A DNA stretch of 23,527 nt from Nemertoderma westbladi (GCA_032718475.1 JAUCBJ010004895.1:1-23527); one strand, 5' to 3'; numbered from the stretch's first letter, positions 9,112-18,702 are shown. Notes: generated by a model from the sequence alone, not told the origin. Program-made: numbers and translations.

Positions 9112-9473
9112 AATCGTTAGCACGGTTTATTTTATTCTATATTCGCTCATCTACATTTAGGCCTAAACAAAGGCTTATCTTCTTATCTGCCAGTCTACCT
9201 ACTGACCTATACTGCTGATAAAAATCTTACCAAGGACTGTAGGATTCCTGGCTATAGGCATACAGCCTACCTCACGTCATTGATCATTGTTGTGCCGTAC
9301 ACTACTCCTGTACTCCACTTCTGGGGCTGTGCTGTCTGGCTGTGCAGCTGCATTGCATGATGAAAGTTATTACAGTATTAAATGTATGGCTGTATGGTAC
9401 CGGTACAGCGGTAGGCACTACTTAATGTTTAGTTAGTTGTTAATCTAGGTAATGTTGAACTGACGGAGTGGCA
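9112..9473. promoter_or_regulatory. Shared 362-bp spacer between divergent genes
   Basis: The acyltransferase (minus) and the zinc-finger gene (plus) start at opposite ends of this spacer, so it probably contains both promoters or one bidirectional promoter. It contains TAGGCCTA (9158) and a GGTACCGGTACA-type palindrome near 9396. No clear TATA box was seen on either strand. Confidence 0.5.
9127..9156 (-). promoter_or_regulatory. Two tiny upstream ORFs ahead of the acyltransferase
   Basis: Reading toward the acyltransferase start, ATGTAG (9156-9151) is a start directly followed by a stop. It abuts a seven-codon ORF from ATG at 9150 that ends with TAA at 9127. If the 5' leader is unspliced and covers them, they could lower initiation at 9111. 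Transcript extent is unknown. Confidence 0.3.
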
Positions 9474-10880
9474 ATGTATCAAACAGGGTCGGCCAGCTCT
9501 TTGGTAATTACCAAATCTATGTTCTCTAATATCTGTATGGAAAATACCTCGTTTGTGCGGGAGTTTCTAGAAGAATACCTGGACTCGAACTCAAGTTTTC
9601 TGGACGATTACGTCGTTAAGAAATGTACAACTGGTCATATTACTGAATGGCTGCAGCGCGTGCATCTGTCCTCTGCTTCTGACAATGCCTCCACCACAGC
9701 CTCGGTTTGTCCCCTCGAGCAACATCAAAAGGAGCCTAACAAATCTCCGTTCATCGTTCCAACTACCAGGTACCGAAACCGATACCGGTACCTCGAACCC
9801 AGTCTTCCGCATCCGCAGAAACCTTTGAGGACATCGGCGTCGACAACGTTTAGCTACCGCCACAATCCTACTTCACCACTCAGCGCTTATTCAAAATCTC
9901 GATACGCGAAGCGAGGCCCAACCAAACTGCCTCATCTGGTGCCGGCTCACCGCCTAAAACAAAGTGTTCTGGTTCCCCCACGGGTAATTAGACCAAAGCC
10001 AGTAGAACCCATACCAAAAATAGTTCAACCCATCCCAACCATAATAGAACACCTCGCAAACACCGTAGCGTCAGAGCAAACTAGTTCAGCTTTACAATCA
10101 ACCACGTATAAGAGCGAAATTCTTCATACCACAACCCCAGTGACGATTCCCGATTCAGATCATTGTTCAAACCAATCTTTTCCAGACTCTGTAGATGCTC
10201 TGAAAATCAGTATAATTAAGACGGAAGACGAACTAGACTTTGATCCATATTACGTTGCAGCTGATAACGATATGAACGCGTTGGTGAGATCTTGGGACTC
10301 GTGTCCTTCATTAGACACTCACTTATCGGCTCCCTACACAGCCCAGGGTCTCCCATTAGTAGGCCGACCTGGACAATCACACCATTCCTCGGACGACACA
10401 GGCAACCTTCCTCCCAACAATGACTCACAACAAACCGGAAGTATCAACCATTCCTCCTACTACATACACGGGTCCCCAGGGATTCAACCCCAGGACGTTA
10501 GAAGCCGCTCTGTTAAGAAACCGTTTAACTGCAGCGCTTGTGGGAAAGAGTTCACTCAGAAAAGTAACTTAACTCAACACCAACGCAACCACACAGAAGA
10601 GAGACCCTTCCAATGCGAAACGTGCGACAAGGGTTACTTTGATCTAGACCAGCTAACCGCCCACCAACTGTCCCATACTGTGGCGAGACCGTATGTCTGT
10701 GATATCTGCGGGAGGGGATTTATAAAGAAAAGTCATCTAAAGGGGCATAGACGAACACACTCAGGCGAGAAACCGTTCAGCTGTGATATCTGTAGAAAAG
10801 ATTTCAGCCGATTGTTCGATGTAACTCGCCATAAACGAATTCATTCGAGACAACGGATTCAGCGGTGGAATATAGTCTAA
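9474..10880 (+). CDS. C2H2 zinc-finger protein with a PDE-like N-terminal segment
   Basis: The start is ATG at 9474 (G at -3), giving 468 residues; the frame upstream opens only with GTG. Four C2H2 fingers lie at residues 351-457, the last three joined by short linkers including a consensus HSGEKPF. The residues at helix positions -1/2/3/6 are Q/S/N/Q, D/D/Q/A, K/S/H/G and R/F/D/R. Fingers of this kind normally bind DNA, so a nuclear transcription factor is likely. Residues 27-64, from FVREFLEEYLDSN to HITEWLQRVH, follow the pattern of the N-terminal helix of PDE5/PDE6/PDE11. The middle (70-350) is rich in P, S and T. IIKTEDELDF around K249 fits a sumoylation site with a trailing acidic stretch. 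No ortholog is assigned. The gene is intronless. Confidence 0.9.
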   Translation: MYQTGSASSLVITKSMFSNICMENTSFVREFLEEYLDSNSSFLDDYVVKKCTTGHITEWLQRVHLSSASDNASTTASVCPLEQHQKEPNKSPFIVPTTRYRNRYRYLEPSLPHPQKPLRTSASTTFSYRHNPTSPLSAYSKSRYAKRGPTKLPHLVPAHRLKQSVLVPPRVIRPKPVEPIPKIVQPIPTIIEHLANTVASEQTSSALQSTTYKSEILHTTTPVTIPDSDHCSNQSFPDSVDALKISIIKTEDELDFDPYYVAADNDMNALVRSWDSCPSLDTHLSAPYTAQGLPLVGRPGQSHHSSDDTGNLPPNNDSQQTGSINHSSYYIHGSPGIQPQDVRSRSVKKPFNCSACGKEFTQKSNLTQHQRNHTEERPFQCETCDKGYFDLDQLTAHQLSHTVARPYVCDICGRGFIKKSHLKGHRRTHSGEKPFSCDICRKDFSRLFDVTRHKRIHSRQRIQRWNIV

Positions 10881-11036
10881 CTGTTTCTGCTACCAGTTAA
10901 TGTACAATCAAAATGTAATTATAATTAGGCAATTTGTATGTAATCTATGTTTCTAAACCACAGATACTTACGACGCAATCAAAATTCATCCCTCTTCAGG
11001 GGAAGTCGACGCATATACCAGCGGATTACTCACAAA

Positions 11037-11042
11037 AATAAA
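11037..11042 (+). terminator. Poly(A) signal for the zinc-finger gene
   Basis: AATAAA stands 156 bp after the stop codon and is the first canonical signal downstream. No adjacent A-tract. Confidence 0.55.
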
Positions 11043-11080
11043 ACTTTAAAATTAACCTGTTCTATTGACTTTCGTATATT

Positions 11081-11203
11081 GTTTAGGTTACAATAACTTG
11101 CAACTGTAACCTGCGCTGCACCTTTCCCAAGTTGAGAACTTCACATTGAGACGAGGGATTATTCACTGAGATGGGATTTGCGTCCAGCTTCCCACCAATC
11201 TCC
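11081..11203. repeat. Dispersed repeat family A, copy 1
   Basis: Shares the order GTTTAGGTTACAATAAC, ACTGTAACCTG, CCTTTCCCAAGTTGA and GGGATTTGCG with 13211-13272 and 21535-21654. Copies 1 and 3 stay alignable over about 120 bp, copy 2 over about 60 bp. The copies have diverged, so the family is old. No coding capacity. Confidence 0.6.
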
Positions 11204-11390
11204 TAAACCAAGGTGTGTTATTTCTAAACGAATTCGCTCACATATTTGATAATGAAAATACGTATTAACGTCAATTGGCCCAATATTGACATAATGTTAA
11301 TGCTGACTGCCGTGTTAATTTTTTGATCATATATCATTTTATTATCATTTGAATTTTAACTTTACAAAACCGCGACATCATCCTTCCTTA

Positions 11391-11580
11391 AGGCAATCGG
11401 GAACCGCCTTCACGCCGCTATTCCCGAACCCCGTTCCCACCATCAGTTCCTCCTGCAGCCGCAGCGGTTGCTAATAGCCATCATAAAAGGCAATGCCGCA
11501 TCGGTTATGACGACCGCTGGCCGATCTCCAAGGGGACTGTTCGACTTTGTAGTCGAGTCGAGCTGCAGGTCTGGCTGGAC
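11391..11580. other. GC-rich island of unknown nature
   Basis: About 190 bp is clearly richer in G and C than its surroundings. On the plus strand one frame stays open for about 95 codons (containing GNRLHAAIPEPRSHHQFLL) but has no ATG at its head, and the peptide is not recognised. No convincing splice sites flank it. It could be a degraded exon, part of a repeat, or non-coding. Confidence 0.35.
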
Positions 11581-11767
11581 GAACAACTATAGGCCTATAG
11601 GCTTTTTTCTATTAGTTTTTTACATTTCCCGCCACAACCCTAAGTAAAATATACAGTAAGGTATAGTATTCATCGTTTTTGGTGGTGGGAATAACTTGTA
11701 CCATATCCTACTACAGTACATCACAGTATATGAAAGCATGATAATTTTTCACCAGTAGGTGGCGGGG

Positions 11768-11911
11768 ATTTTAGGACAATTGCGTGCGACCTGGACAATT
11801 GCGACCCGGACAATTGCGACCCGGAAACTTGCGACCCATAATTTTTATTTAAAATCATGGGTCGCAATTGACCGGGTCGTAATTGTCCGGGTCGCAATTG
11901 TCCGGACTCCA
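11768..11911. repeat. Hairpin element built of 15-bp units with a 9-bp direct duplication
   Basis: The left arm has GGACAATTGCGACCC-type units starting at 11774 (longer variant), 11793, 11808 and 11823. The right arm has the reverse-complement units at 11859, 11874 and 11889, across an AT-rich loop (11838-11858). The exact 9-mer GTGGCGGGG flanks the element on both sides (11759-11767 and 11912-11920), as expected for a target-site duplication. There is no reading frame of note. Confidence 0.8.
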
Positions 11912-12028
11912 GTGGCGGGGTTATGTTTTTTGTAAATACTATGGAAACAATAAATAAACGATACAAAATGTTTTTTCTTATTTTGTGCAGAAATAGTTAA
12001 TTAAATCCCTCCATGAATATATTGTTAG

Positions 12029-12126
12029 GGGCCATGTGAAGTATAACAAACTTTAATTTCTGCTTATATTTCACTTTACAGTTTACCCCCATGTGAAAAA
12101 TACCAGGTTTTCACTAAAAACCTATT
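12029..12126. repeat. Dispersed repeat family B, copy 1
   Basis: TTAGGGGCCATGTGAAG, then TATATTTCACTTTACAGTTTACC, then CCATGTGAAAAATACCAGG and TTTTCAC. The same order is found at 17612-17713. The two CCAYGTGAA words are 57 bp apart here and 53 bp apart there. Part of it also occurs inverted at 18727-18745, at the right end of the hAT-like element. Confidence 0.75.
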
Positions 12127-12681
12127 TTAGAGAAGATTATTGAAATCATTACTATCAATAACACCAATAGTCAATAAGCTCATCAAAAACAACAAATTGG
12201 CAAAGTCTAATATCAGAATCGAGATATGGGAAATACTATAATTTATGTATACTAGAGATGAGTGCTACTATTTTTATGAACAAAGTGCTTTGTTGTATCT
12301 CAATCTGGTAAGCTTAATTAATAAATTTACAGTTTAGAGAACTTCAGTGTTAGTTCAGTACAAGTTAATGTTCAATATAGAGCCACAAAAAAATAAAGAA
12401 CTGAGCAAAAGTAACGATGACAGCCAGATAGGCCTACTGCATTACCCACCGGTAGGCGGGGTATAGCTATTAATAACCAGTAGGGCCTAGCTATATTATT
12501 ATAACATGACTCCAAACGCCACCATAAATATAAGCTAACTAATTTTTATAACATCATTTATGTAATTTTACATTTATTTATACAACAACTAATATAATTT
12601 GTGCAGTTTCTATCACTTATAATGCATATATATGTACAATCATTTCGTAATGTTAAAATTTTGGAATAAAACTACATAGGC

Positions 12682-12822
12682 CTACATACTTGTTGCAAAG
12701 TACTTTACAGTGTTCTTATCCTTGTGGCTTTATTTTCACTCACTCACTAACGTTCGTTCGTGTAACAAAGCCACTCGGATCATCACACTGTAAAATGCTA
12801 CTTTACACACAAGTATGTAAAT
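12682..12822. repeat. Imperfect hairpin repeat
   Basis: TACATACTTGT at the left pairs with ACAAGTATGTA at the right. TACAGTGT pairs with ACACTGTA, and TGTGGCTTT is roughly matched by AAAGCCACT. The central loop contains CACTCACTCACTAACGTTCG. It is a likely decayed foldback element; TAGGCCTA abuts its left end. Confidence 0.65.
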
Positions 12823-13210
12823 AGTTATTACAAACCGAAATATTTTCGTCAAAAACATAACATCTCTAAATGTGGCATTGATCACGGTATCTCGAATTCC
12901 AAGTCAAACGAGGTGACAAGTCTACAAGGTGAACAAAAACCACAGTGGATACCAACAACAAAAACACATACGGAATGGTTCGTTACTAGACGCGGATCTA
13001 AAAATTATCGTCACACTACTGTACGCCTATACACCAAATGAGCTATAACCAGGAAGCGGTTTCGTTTTGAAAATCTAATATACTTTCACTATAATATTAT
13101 TATAACGGTGGGAGTTTGTTAGTTTGTACAGGTGTAAACGCCACGCCTCCAACCGACAACTCCAGACATCGATAAATATGAATCTGTATTTTTGTCTTCC
13201 TATCATTATC

Positions 13211-13272
13211 GTTTTGGTTAGAATAACCTTCCACTGTAACCTGTTCCTTTGCCTCAAGTGATAATTAACCTT
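13211..13272. repeat. Dispersed repeat family A, copy 2
   Basis: TTTTGGTTAGAATAACC, CCACTGTAACCTGTTCCTTT and AATTAACCT match 21535-21606 closely, apart from a roughly 11-bp insertion in the latter. Confidence 0.65.
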
Positions 13273-13457
13273 TGATAATTATGGCCGATGGCTTTGGTTG
13301 TCGACAGAGGGCGTAGCGTTTATTCCCAGTTAGTATTGCTATTGGTATAATTGAAATGCTGGAAAGTAAAATAAAGCTTTGTGGTAATTATTTTATATTC
13401 GACCGAGACATGGCATGGCAATTAATAACTTACCGTACTTCTCAGGATACTTTCTTC

Positions 13458-13617
13458 AAAATAACTATTTATTGTACGGTAAATAAAATATGCTTTATTT
13501 ACCTTACCGTTCGCCCCGAGATCTGTTATTTACCGACCGAGCGCAGCGAGGGAGGTTAATAAATCAGATCGAGGGGCGAAAAGGTAAATAACGTGTTTTA
13601 TCGTTTTATAGTTATTT
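13458..13617. repeat. Foldback element with a GAGCGCAGCGAG loop
   Basis: Arms 13458-13534 and 13554-13617 pair over TATTTACC, TTCGCCCCGA(G)ATCTG and AAAATAACTAT/ATAGTTATTT, with some mismatches. The 19-nt loop (13535-13553) contains CCGAGCGCAGCGAGG, closely related to the 15-mer repeated at 2066-2523. Confidence 0.75.
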
Positions 13618-15396
13618 AATGTCAATCATCTCTTGGGCGCTGCGTGCGAAATTCTACATTTACACTCTACATGGTCTGACTCAAACTTGGAGGAAAGGTC
13701 TCTTGGAATTTTCTAGGAGGGTGAGCCTGAGCGCTTGAAAAATGTTATTTTTTTATAATTTAGGCCTACTGTGAACATATTGTTCTATTGTTAGTTGGTT
13801 CCCGGACGCGCGTAAGCGCGCCTGGGTTGCTAGTATATTACATACTGTAATTGCTATAAAGATTTGCTAGTTTGTTTAATGGGTTAATAATGTATCTGTG
13901 AGTAGACATTCAGTGTACTGTACAGTATGTAGTATGGCTATGGCAATGCTTTAATAATGTATGTTTGGAACATTATTAATTCAAATGTGTATTCGACGGT
14001 GGTATTAAATTGGCCAAAGTTATATAATGTCACGCAAACGTCATTTATAAATCATATAAAGGATAGGTCATAATGGTATTGTTCGTTTGTAAAATTAATA
14101 TTGTAAATAATCATGCAGCACTTTGCACATTGCGTCAGCCAATCTAATGACAAAGTCATGTCCTAATGACACGTCATGTCAGCTGAGAATGGATTTTATA
14201 ATTGATGTGACTAGTCGAGCCAATTACTCCATCCATTGTTTTGTGGCGTCGAAAGTCGAAACATTCAATTGTTTATAGTAACAATCATTCATTTGGTGTT
14301 TAGGGTCAGCTGTCAGCACGAGCGCCACAAGGCCGTTTCTGGACGTGACACGTCGAAACGTGTAGGTGGTAGCTCAGTAGTTGCCTATCTCTTACTGCTG
14401 TATTTGTCTGATGCTGTGTACTGCAGTACTGCTGTACTGCCTGACTGCTGGGCAGTGATCTGGCGACAGTGATCTGGCGACAGTGTTACTTCTGTACTTA
14501 TTTGACTGATTATACCAGGTGCTAGGCCTGTAGGCAGCCAGGATCAATGATACAGAGGATCAATGATGCAGATATCTCGACTGCACTCTTAACAATCTTG
14601 TACATTGAAATAGTACTGTAGTACAGTGACAGTAGGCCTAGTAACAAGCCACAAGCACAATGCCAAGCCAGCACTTCAACACGGATTATTCAGTACGGTA
14701 TTTTAGATCTTTATTCTGTCTTCAGTCAGTTAGTATGGTAGCGGTAGGGTAGGCCAAGGCCAAGGCTGCAAGGTCAATCATCCGATGCTTACTGACTTAC
14801 GGACTTAGGCCAATATGCAATAGCCTAGGCGAGGCCTCCTACATCCAACATCCAACGCCTACCTACTCAGCTACTACTGTCGGCATATTAATTATTATGT
14901 CTGTATGTAGGACTGTCTGTCTGTAAACTAGGCCTGTACACCTGTAGGCAGGTAGGCCTAGTAATAAAAGGCAGAATAGGCGAATTAGTAATGAATAGGC
15001 CTACTGTCAGGCTCAGGCTGTACCTGTACGCTGTGCCAGTGTGCTGTATTACGCTGACTTGACAGCTTGACATTGAACTGTTGAATGGGTGGATTGATGG
15101 ATAGGCCTATGCTACGCTACATTACAATTCTGCAATTACCGGTACTCATTTTACAGCATAAATTAATTGTTGATGAAATTTCGTCGTACATCAATCAGTC
15201 AGTATGAGGAGAATGAGGCATATGGCTACGAGGGGGATCCTTGAAGCCACAGCAATACACTAGAATGGTGCCTGTTGGGACAGCTTATATACTGATATAA
15301 GTCTAGATTATTTAATTATTACAGTATTATATATTTATGTTGCAGTATGGTATAGGTAACCAGGTCACAGGTACCGGTAACACAATACAGCAAACA
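13618..15396. other. 1.8-kb region without a recognised gene, upstream of the YccV-like gene
   Basis: TAGGCCTA is dense here (13761, 14633, 14953, 14996, 15102). Small structures: CGCGC-gtaa-GCGCG stem near 13807-13822, ACACGT-cgaa-ACGTGT stem at 14348-14363, and tandem GATCTGGCGACAGT twice at about 14456-14483. A 19-codon ORF at 15204-15263 could act as an upstream ORF if transcribed. Acceptor-like sequence TTATGTTGCAG ends near 15346, so a 5'-UTR intron ahead of the next gene is possible. Confidence 0.45.
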
Positions 15397-16104
15397 ATGC
15401 CTGAAATCGACAGATCGGCTATATTTCAGTTCTTACTGATATTCTTCGCGATACCGGCCCAACTTGTGCTCATGCACTATTTCAGTAGCCCCAAAGAAGA
15501 ACGAGAAATTTCTGCAAAAACTCTAGTCAACAAAGTTGCCTCACAGTTCATGAGAATATCATCCACTAAATATTGGAAGGACAAATGCCGAGTTATGTTA
15601 AAATGGACAGGCGTTGGTTCCATATTAATTCGTATTAATGATATATTTGACCTCGGTGTCGAACAGTCAGACGGAACTGATGAGGACTACAGCGACATTC
15701 TGGAGAGGTTCTCAGAGTCGAATGTGAATACCTTCGAGGAAGTTAAAGACCACCGTCCTGAAAATCTAAAATTCCGCGTAGGTCAGGTCGTTAAACACAA
15801 ACGGTGGGGGTACCGCGCCGCTATTGTCGGTTGGGACCTGACGGCGAAGGCTTCAGAGACCTGGCTGGCGGCCAACCATCCCCCTAATAAAGCCCACTGG
15901 CGGAACCAGCCCAACTACTGGCTACTGGTCGACAACCGGGACCGACCAGGCGACCAGATCACTTACGTGCCACAAGAGAACTTGTATGTCTACGGAAGAT
16001 CCGAGGTAATACACAGCGAAATTGACGAAGTGTTTGAGTATTATGATGGATCGCAATACATAATGAGGCCTTGGGTTAATAAATTATATCCTCAAGATGG
16101 CTAA
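15397..16104 (+). CDS. Membrane-anchored protein with a YccV/HspQ-like domain
   Basis: The chosen start (15397, A at -3) gives 235 residues. An in-frame ATG at 15337 would add 20, but it has T at -3 and a possible acceptor site follows it. Residues 7-30 (IFQFLLIFFAIPAQLVLMHY) form one hydrophobic segment, probably a signal anchor. Residues about 123-227 form the domain named hemimethylated-DNA-binding or YccV-like after bacterial HspQ. LKFRVGQVVKHKRWGYR, AIVGWD, NYWLLVDNRD and YVPQENL are its typical blocks, as in the C-terminus of animal FBXO21. No F-box is seen. The domain's role in animals is not established, and a membrane-anchored form argues against DNA binding. The linker (88-115) is acidic. 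There is no intron in the frame. Confidence 0.85.
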   Translation: MPEIDRSAIFQFLLIFFAIPAQLVLMHYFSSPKEEREISAKTLVNKVASQFMRISSTKYWKDKCRVMLKWTGVGSILIRINDIFDLGVEQSDGTDEDYSDILERFSESNVNTFEEVKDHRPENLKFRVGQVVKHKRWGYRAAIVGWDLTAKASETWLAANHPPNKAHWRNQPNYWLLVDNRDRPGDQITYVPQENLYVYGRSEVIHSEIDEVFEYYDGSQYIMRPWVNKLYPQDG

Positions 16105-16520
16105 CAATTAATTAATTAGTCTTGATATTTAAGTTCCAGGTTATTCCGTCGACACGTCCATACAATGGGCGGGACATAGCAAGTTCATTCCTATAAGTTG
16201 TAAACCTATTCGAGTTATATTTACGTTTATTGTTTATTACGTTTGTTTTTTTTGAGGTGAATTGAAAACAACTAAAAATATAATAATTTTAAGATTCGCT
16301 AGCCTTTTATTGGTAGTAATATAATATATTTTTATAATTCTCATATTTATTTTACCGAATTATAAATGTAGAATTTGTATGGTTATTTATTGTATATATT
16401 TTATTTCCTCACACAAACACATGCCCACATACAGTATATACGTAAGCGCATAGAGCGGAACAGGGATATAAAAATGTTAATTATTATATAATATAATAAT
16501 ATATATTTTATTCATAGATG
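16105..16520. other. 3' flank of the YccV-like gene, no further gene
   Basis: AT-rich and without coding signals. No canonical AATAAA was found close to the stop; a variant AATATA lies near 16276. Part of this stretch may be the outer end of the inverted-repeat element that follows. Confidence 0.45.
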
Positions 16521-17288
16521 TGTCAGTGCATATATATAGAAACCAGACAATTCCGGGCAAAATTAATTTTGAGAAATAATGGAGAATGAAGTTAAATGAA
16601 ATAATGTTAAAAAATTTTCAAAACATTTTTTTTTTTCAAAATATATTTATTAGGTATGTTTATCTTCATTGAGCATAAAAGTTTTGAAAAAATGTTATGT
16701 TTTGTCGGTCTGTGTGACTGTCGGTCTCTCTGCCTGCCAAAAATGTAAGGAAGTTTGGTAACTGACTACAATTTTCGTTATGGGGGTATTCGTGGGCGGT
16801 GATTTCATTTCCGATGTCAGGTTTTAAGTTTTATGGATTTAAGACTGTTTGTATGTCTGTCGGACAGACTGACAAACCGACAGACACTCATTCAGTCTAG
16901 ATCACTTCAAGCATGAAAACTGACATCGGAAATGAAATCTCCGACCAGAAATACCCCTACAATAAAATTTTAGTTAGCTAGAATGCTTTTATATTTTTGA
17001 CAGACAGAAAGACAGGTAAACAGAGAGATAGTTAGATTTACTTCTATTTAAAAACAGAGTTTTCGAGTATTTAAATCAATATTTAAAAATTGATATTATA
17101 AAATTGTCCTTTTATTAACTTTCACTATTTCTTTCCTAACTTTTGAACTGTGGGTCGCAATGACATGTGGGTGGGTCCATTAGAAAGCTAATTAAAATGC
17201 GCTTCTTATGCAATACAGAACTATTTTTTTACTAAACTTTTATTTATTATTTTTTCTCGGAATTGTCTGCTTTCTATATGCACTGACA
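16521..17288. mobile_element. Inverted-repeat element carrying GACAGAC tracts (family C, copy 1)
   Basis: The ends TGTCAGTGCATATA (16521-16534) plus AGACAATTCCG (16545-16555) reappear inverted at 17258-17268 and 17275-17288. Weaker similarity may extend outward. Inside is a second inverted repeat with 55-bp arms (16771-16825 and 16916-16970) that share GATTTCATTTCCGATGTCAG. CTGTCGGTCTG and GACAGACTGACA tracts surround it. It encodes no protein. The inner part matches both flanks of the piggyBac element at 19929-22128. Confidence 0.7.
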
Positions 17289-17611
17289 TGTTCTGTAATA
17301 AATAATATAATATGGAGTTTTGAATTCGGAATACGAATAAAACGGTAAATTTCATATATTTTTAAAATCGGTAGTGAATTTAAAAAAATTCATTTTTGCT
17401 TCTTTTACTTTTACGAACTTATGATCGGATTTCCCTCAGAGATGGACACGGGCCGGTTTTCCACGGCCCGTGCCCTGTTCTGGTTGTTTGTGCATTATAA
17501 AACTCGAAATACAGTATACTATACACACAATACACACTTTGCGTAGGTCTTCCATGTTCAAACAAATTATGTTTGTTGTTTAAAATGAAATAATGTGCTT
17601 GCCTCAGCATC

Positions 17612-17713
17612 GTTTTAGGGCCCATGTGAAGAATACCAGACTTTCTACCGTTATATTTCACTTTGCAGTTACCCCCACGTGAAGAATACGTCAGGTTTTC
17701 ACCAAAAACACAG
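17612..17713. repeat. Dispersed repeat family B, copy 2
   Basis: Same order of words as 12029-12126: TTTTAGGGCCCATGTGAAG, TATATTTCACTTTGCAGTT, CCCCCACGTGAAGAATAC, CAGGTTTTCAC. Here it is a subterminal part of the hAT-like element, suggesting that the copy at 12029 is a fragment of a related element. Confidence 0.75.
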
Positions 17714-17875
17714 GTTACAGAAAGGTTGAATCTAACCAAAACAATAAACGAATTAGTATATGTACAAGTTGTAAGACAGAAATAAGCGCTATAAAACACT
17801 TAATAAAGATAAATTAAAAATGATAAAAAATATTCATATATAAAATTCCAATAAAAAGTCGACCGAACCAAGAAT

Positions 17876-18010
17876 GTTATTACGTTACGTTACGGTATCC
17901 TTTCAGGAATACCGTAGCTCAATATTTTTCCGTAACGTAAACCGTAACGTAATAGCTTTTTCAATACCGTAACGTAATTTTATTGTATATTTTTACCGTA
18001 AACCGTAAAG
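17876..18010. repeat. GTAACGTAA cluster, left
   Basis: Repeated CCGTAACGTAA words at 17930, 17942 and 17967, relatives at 17996-18010, and the reverse-complement form TTACGTTACGTTACGGTA at the left. It mirrors the cluster at 18540-18702 inside the same element. Confidence 0.8.
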
Positions 18011-18539
18011 TAATAGCGTAATATTTGTTTTAGCTACCAAACAATCATTTTGGACTAAAAAGTAAATCTTTCCTCGACAAAAAACTTTGACTTTCACTTG
18101 TACCTTCTAGTTAATTCAATATATAGCTAAATGCTATAATAGGTTTTGTTTGTCTGTACGAGGTCTTCTTATAGCCAGCTTCCTGGCTTCTCCAGTTATT
18201 TATGATGACGTTTTAATTAATAATTACTTAATAGTTAAATTAAGTTTTAATAATTAATGTTAGGCTAACTAAGGCTACTGACTGAACTATTTATACTGAG
18301 TCTCTGCTCTATCCTAGCTGTATCCTATAACAACGTAGTATTCTGTAATGGTATATCATAGATTGACAGGTTACATGATAGGCCTACCTACAGGGCTAGC
18401 GGCTACCTGTATGCCGCATTATGACGTCCTATTACAACACAAGCCAAGCCGTTCTACCAATTTCAAGTTATTTTTACGTTAGACAAAATTAGGATGAAAC
18501 TTTAAATATCTCTTTGTGGTCCTATGGAATCTGAACCGA

Positions 18540-18702
18540 TTACTACGTTACGGTATTTTCGGTAAATACGCAATTATTTTTTTCGGAATACAGTAACGTA
18601 ACGTAATTTGGAAATTATTCCGTAATGTAATATCGTAACGTAAAGTGTTCAGTTTTTCAACCGTAACGTAACATAATACCGTAACGTAACGTAACGTAAA
18701 AC
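18540..18702. repeat. GTAACGTAA cluster, right
   Basis: TACGTTACGGTA near 18543, then GTAACGTAACGTAAT near 18594, CGTAACGTAA near 18634, and a dense run of CCGTAACGTAAC words at 18660-18702. Both orientations are present, as on the left side. Confidence 0.8.

Noticed and set aside
14236-14472. Plus-strand 78-codon frame opening with TTG
   Set aside because: No ATG at the head, no recognised motif, and low-complexity CTGCAGTACTG content at its end.
17419-17799. Minus-strand 126-codon frame
   Set aside because: It lies across the hAT-like terminal repeat and family B repeat, and the peptide shows no domain.
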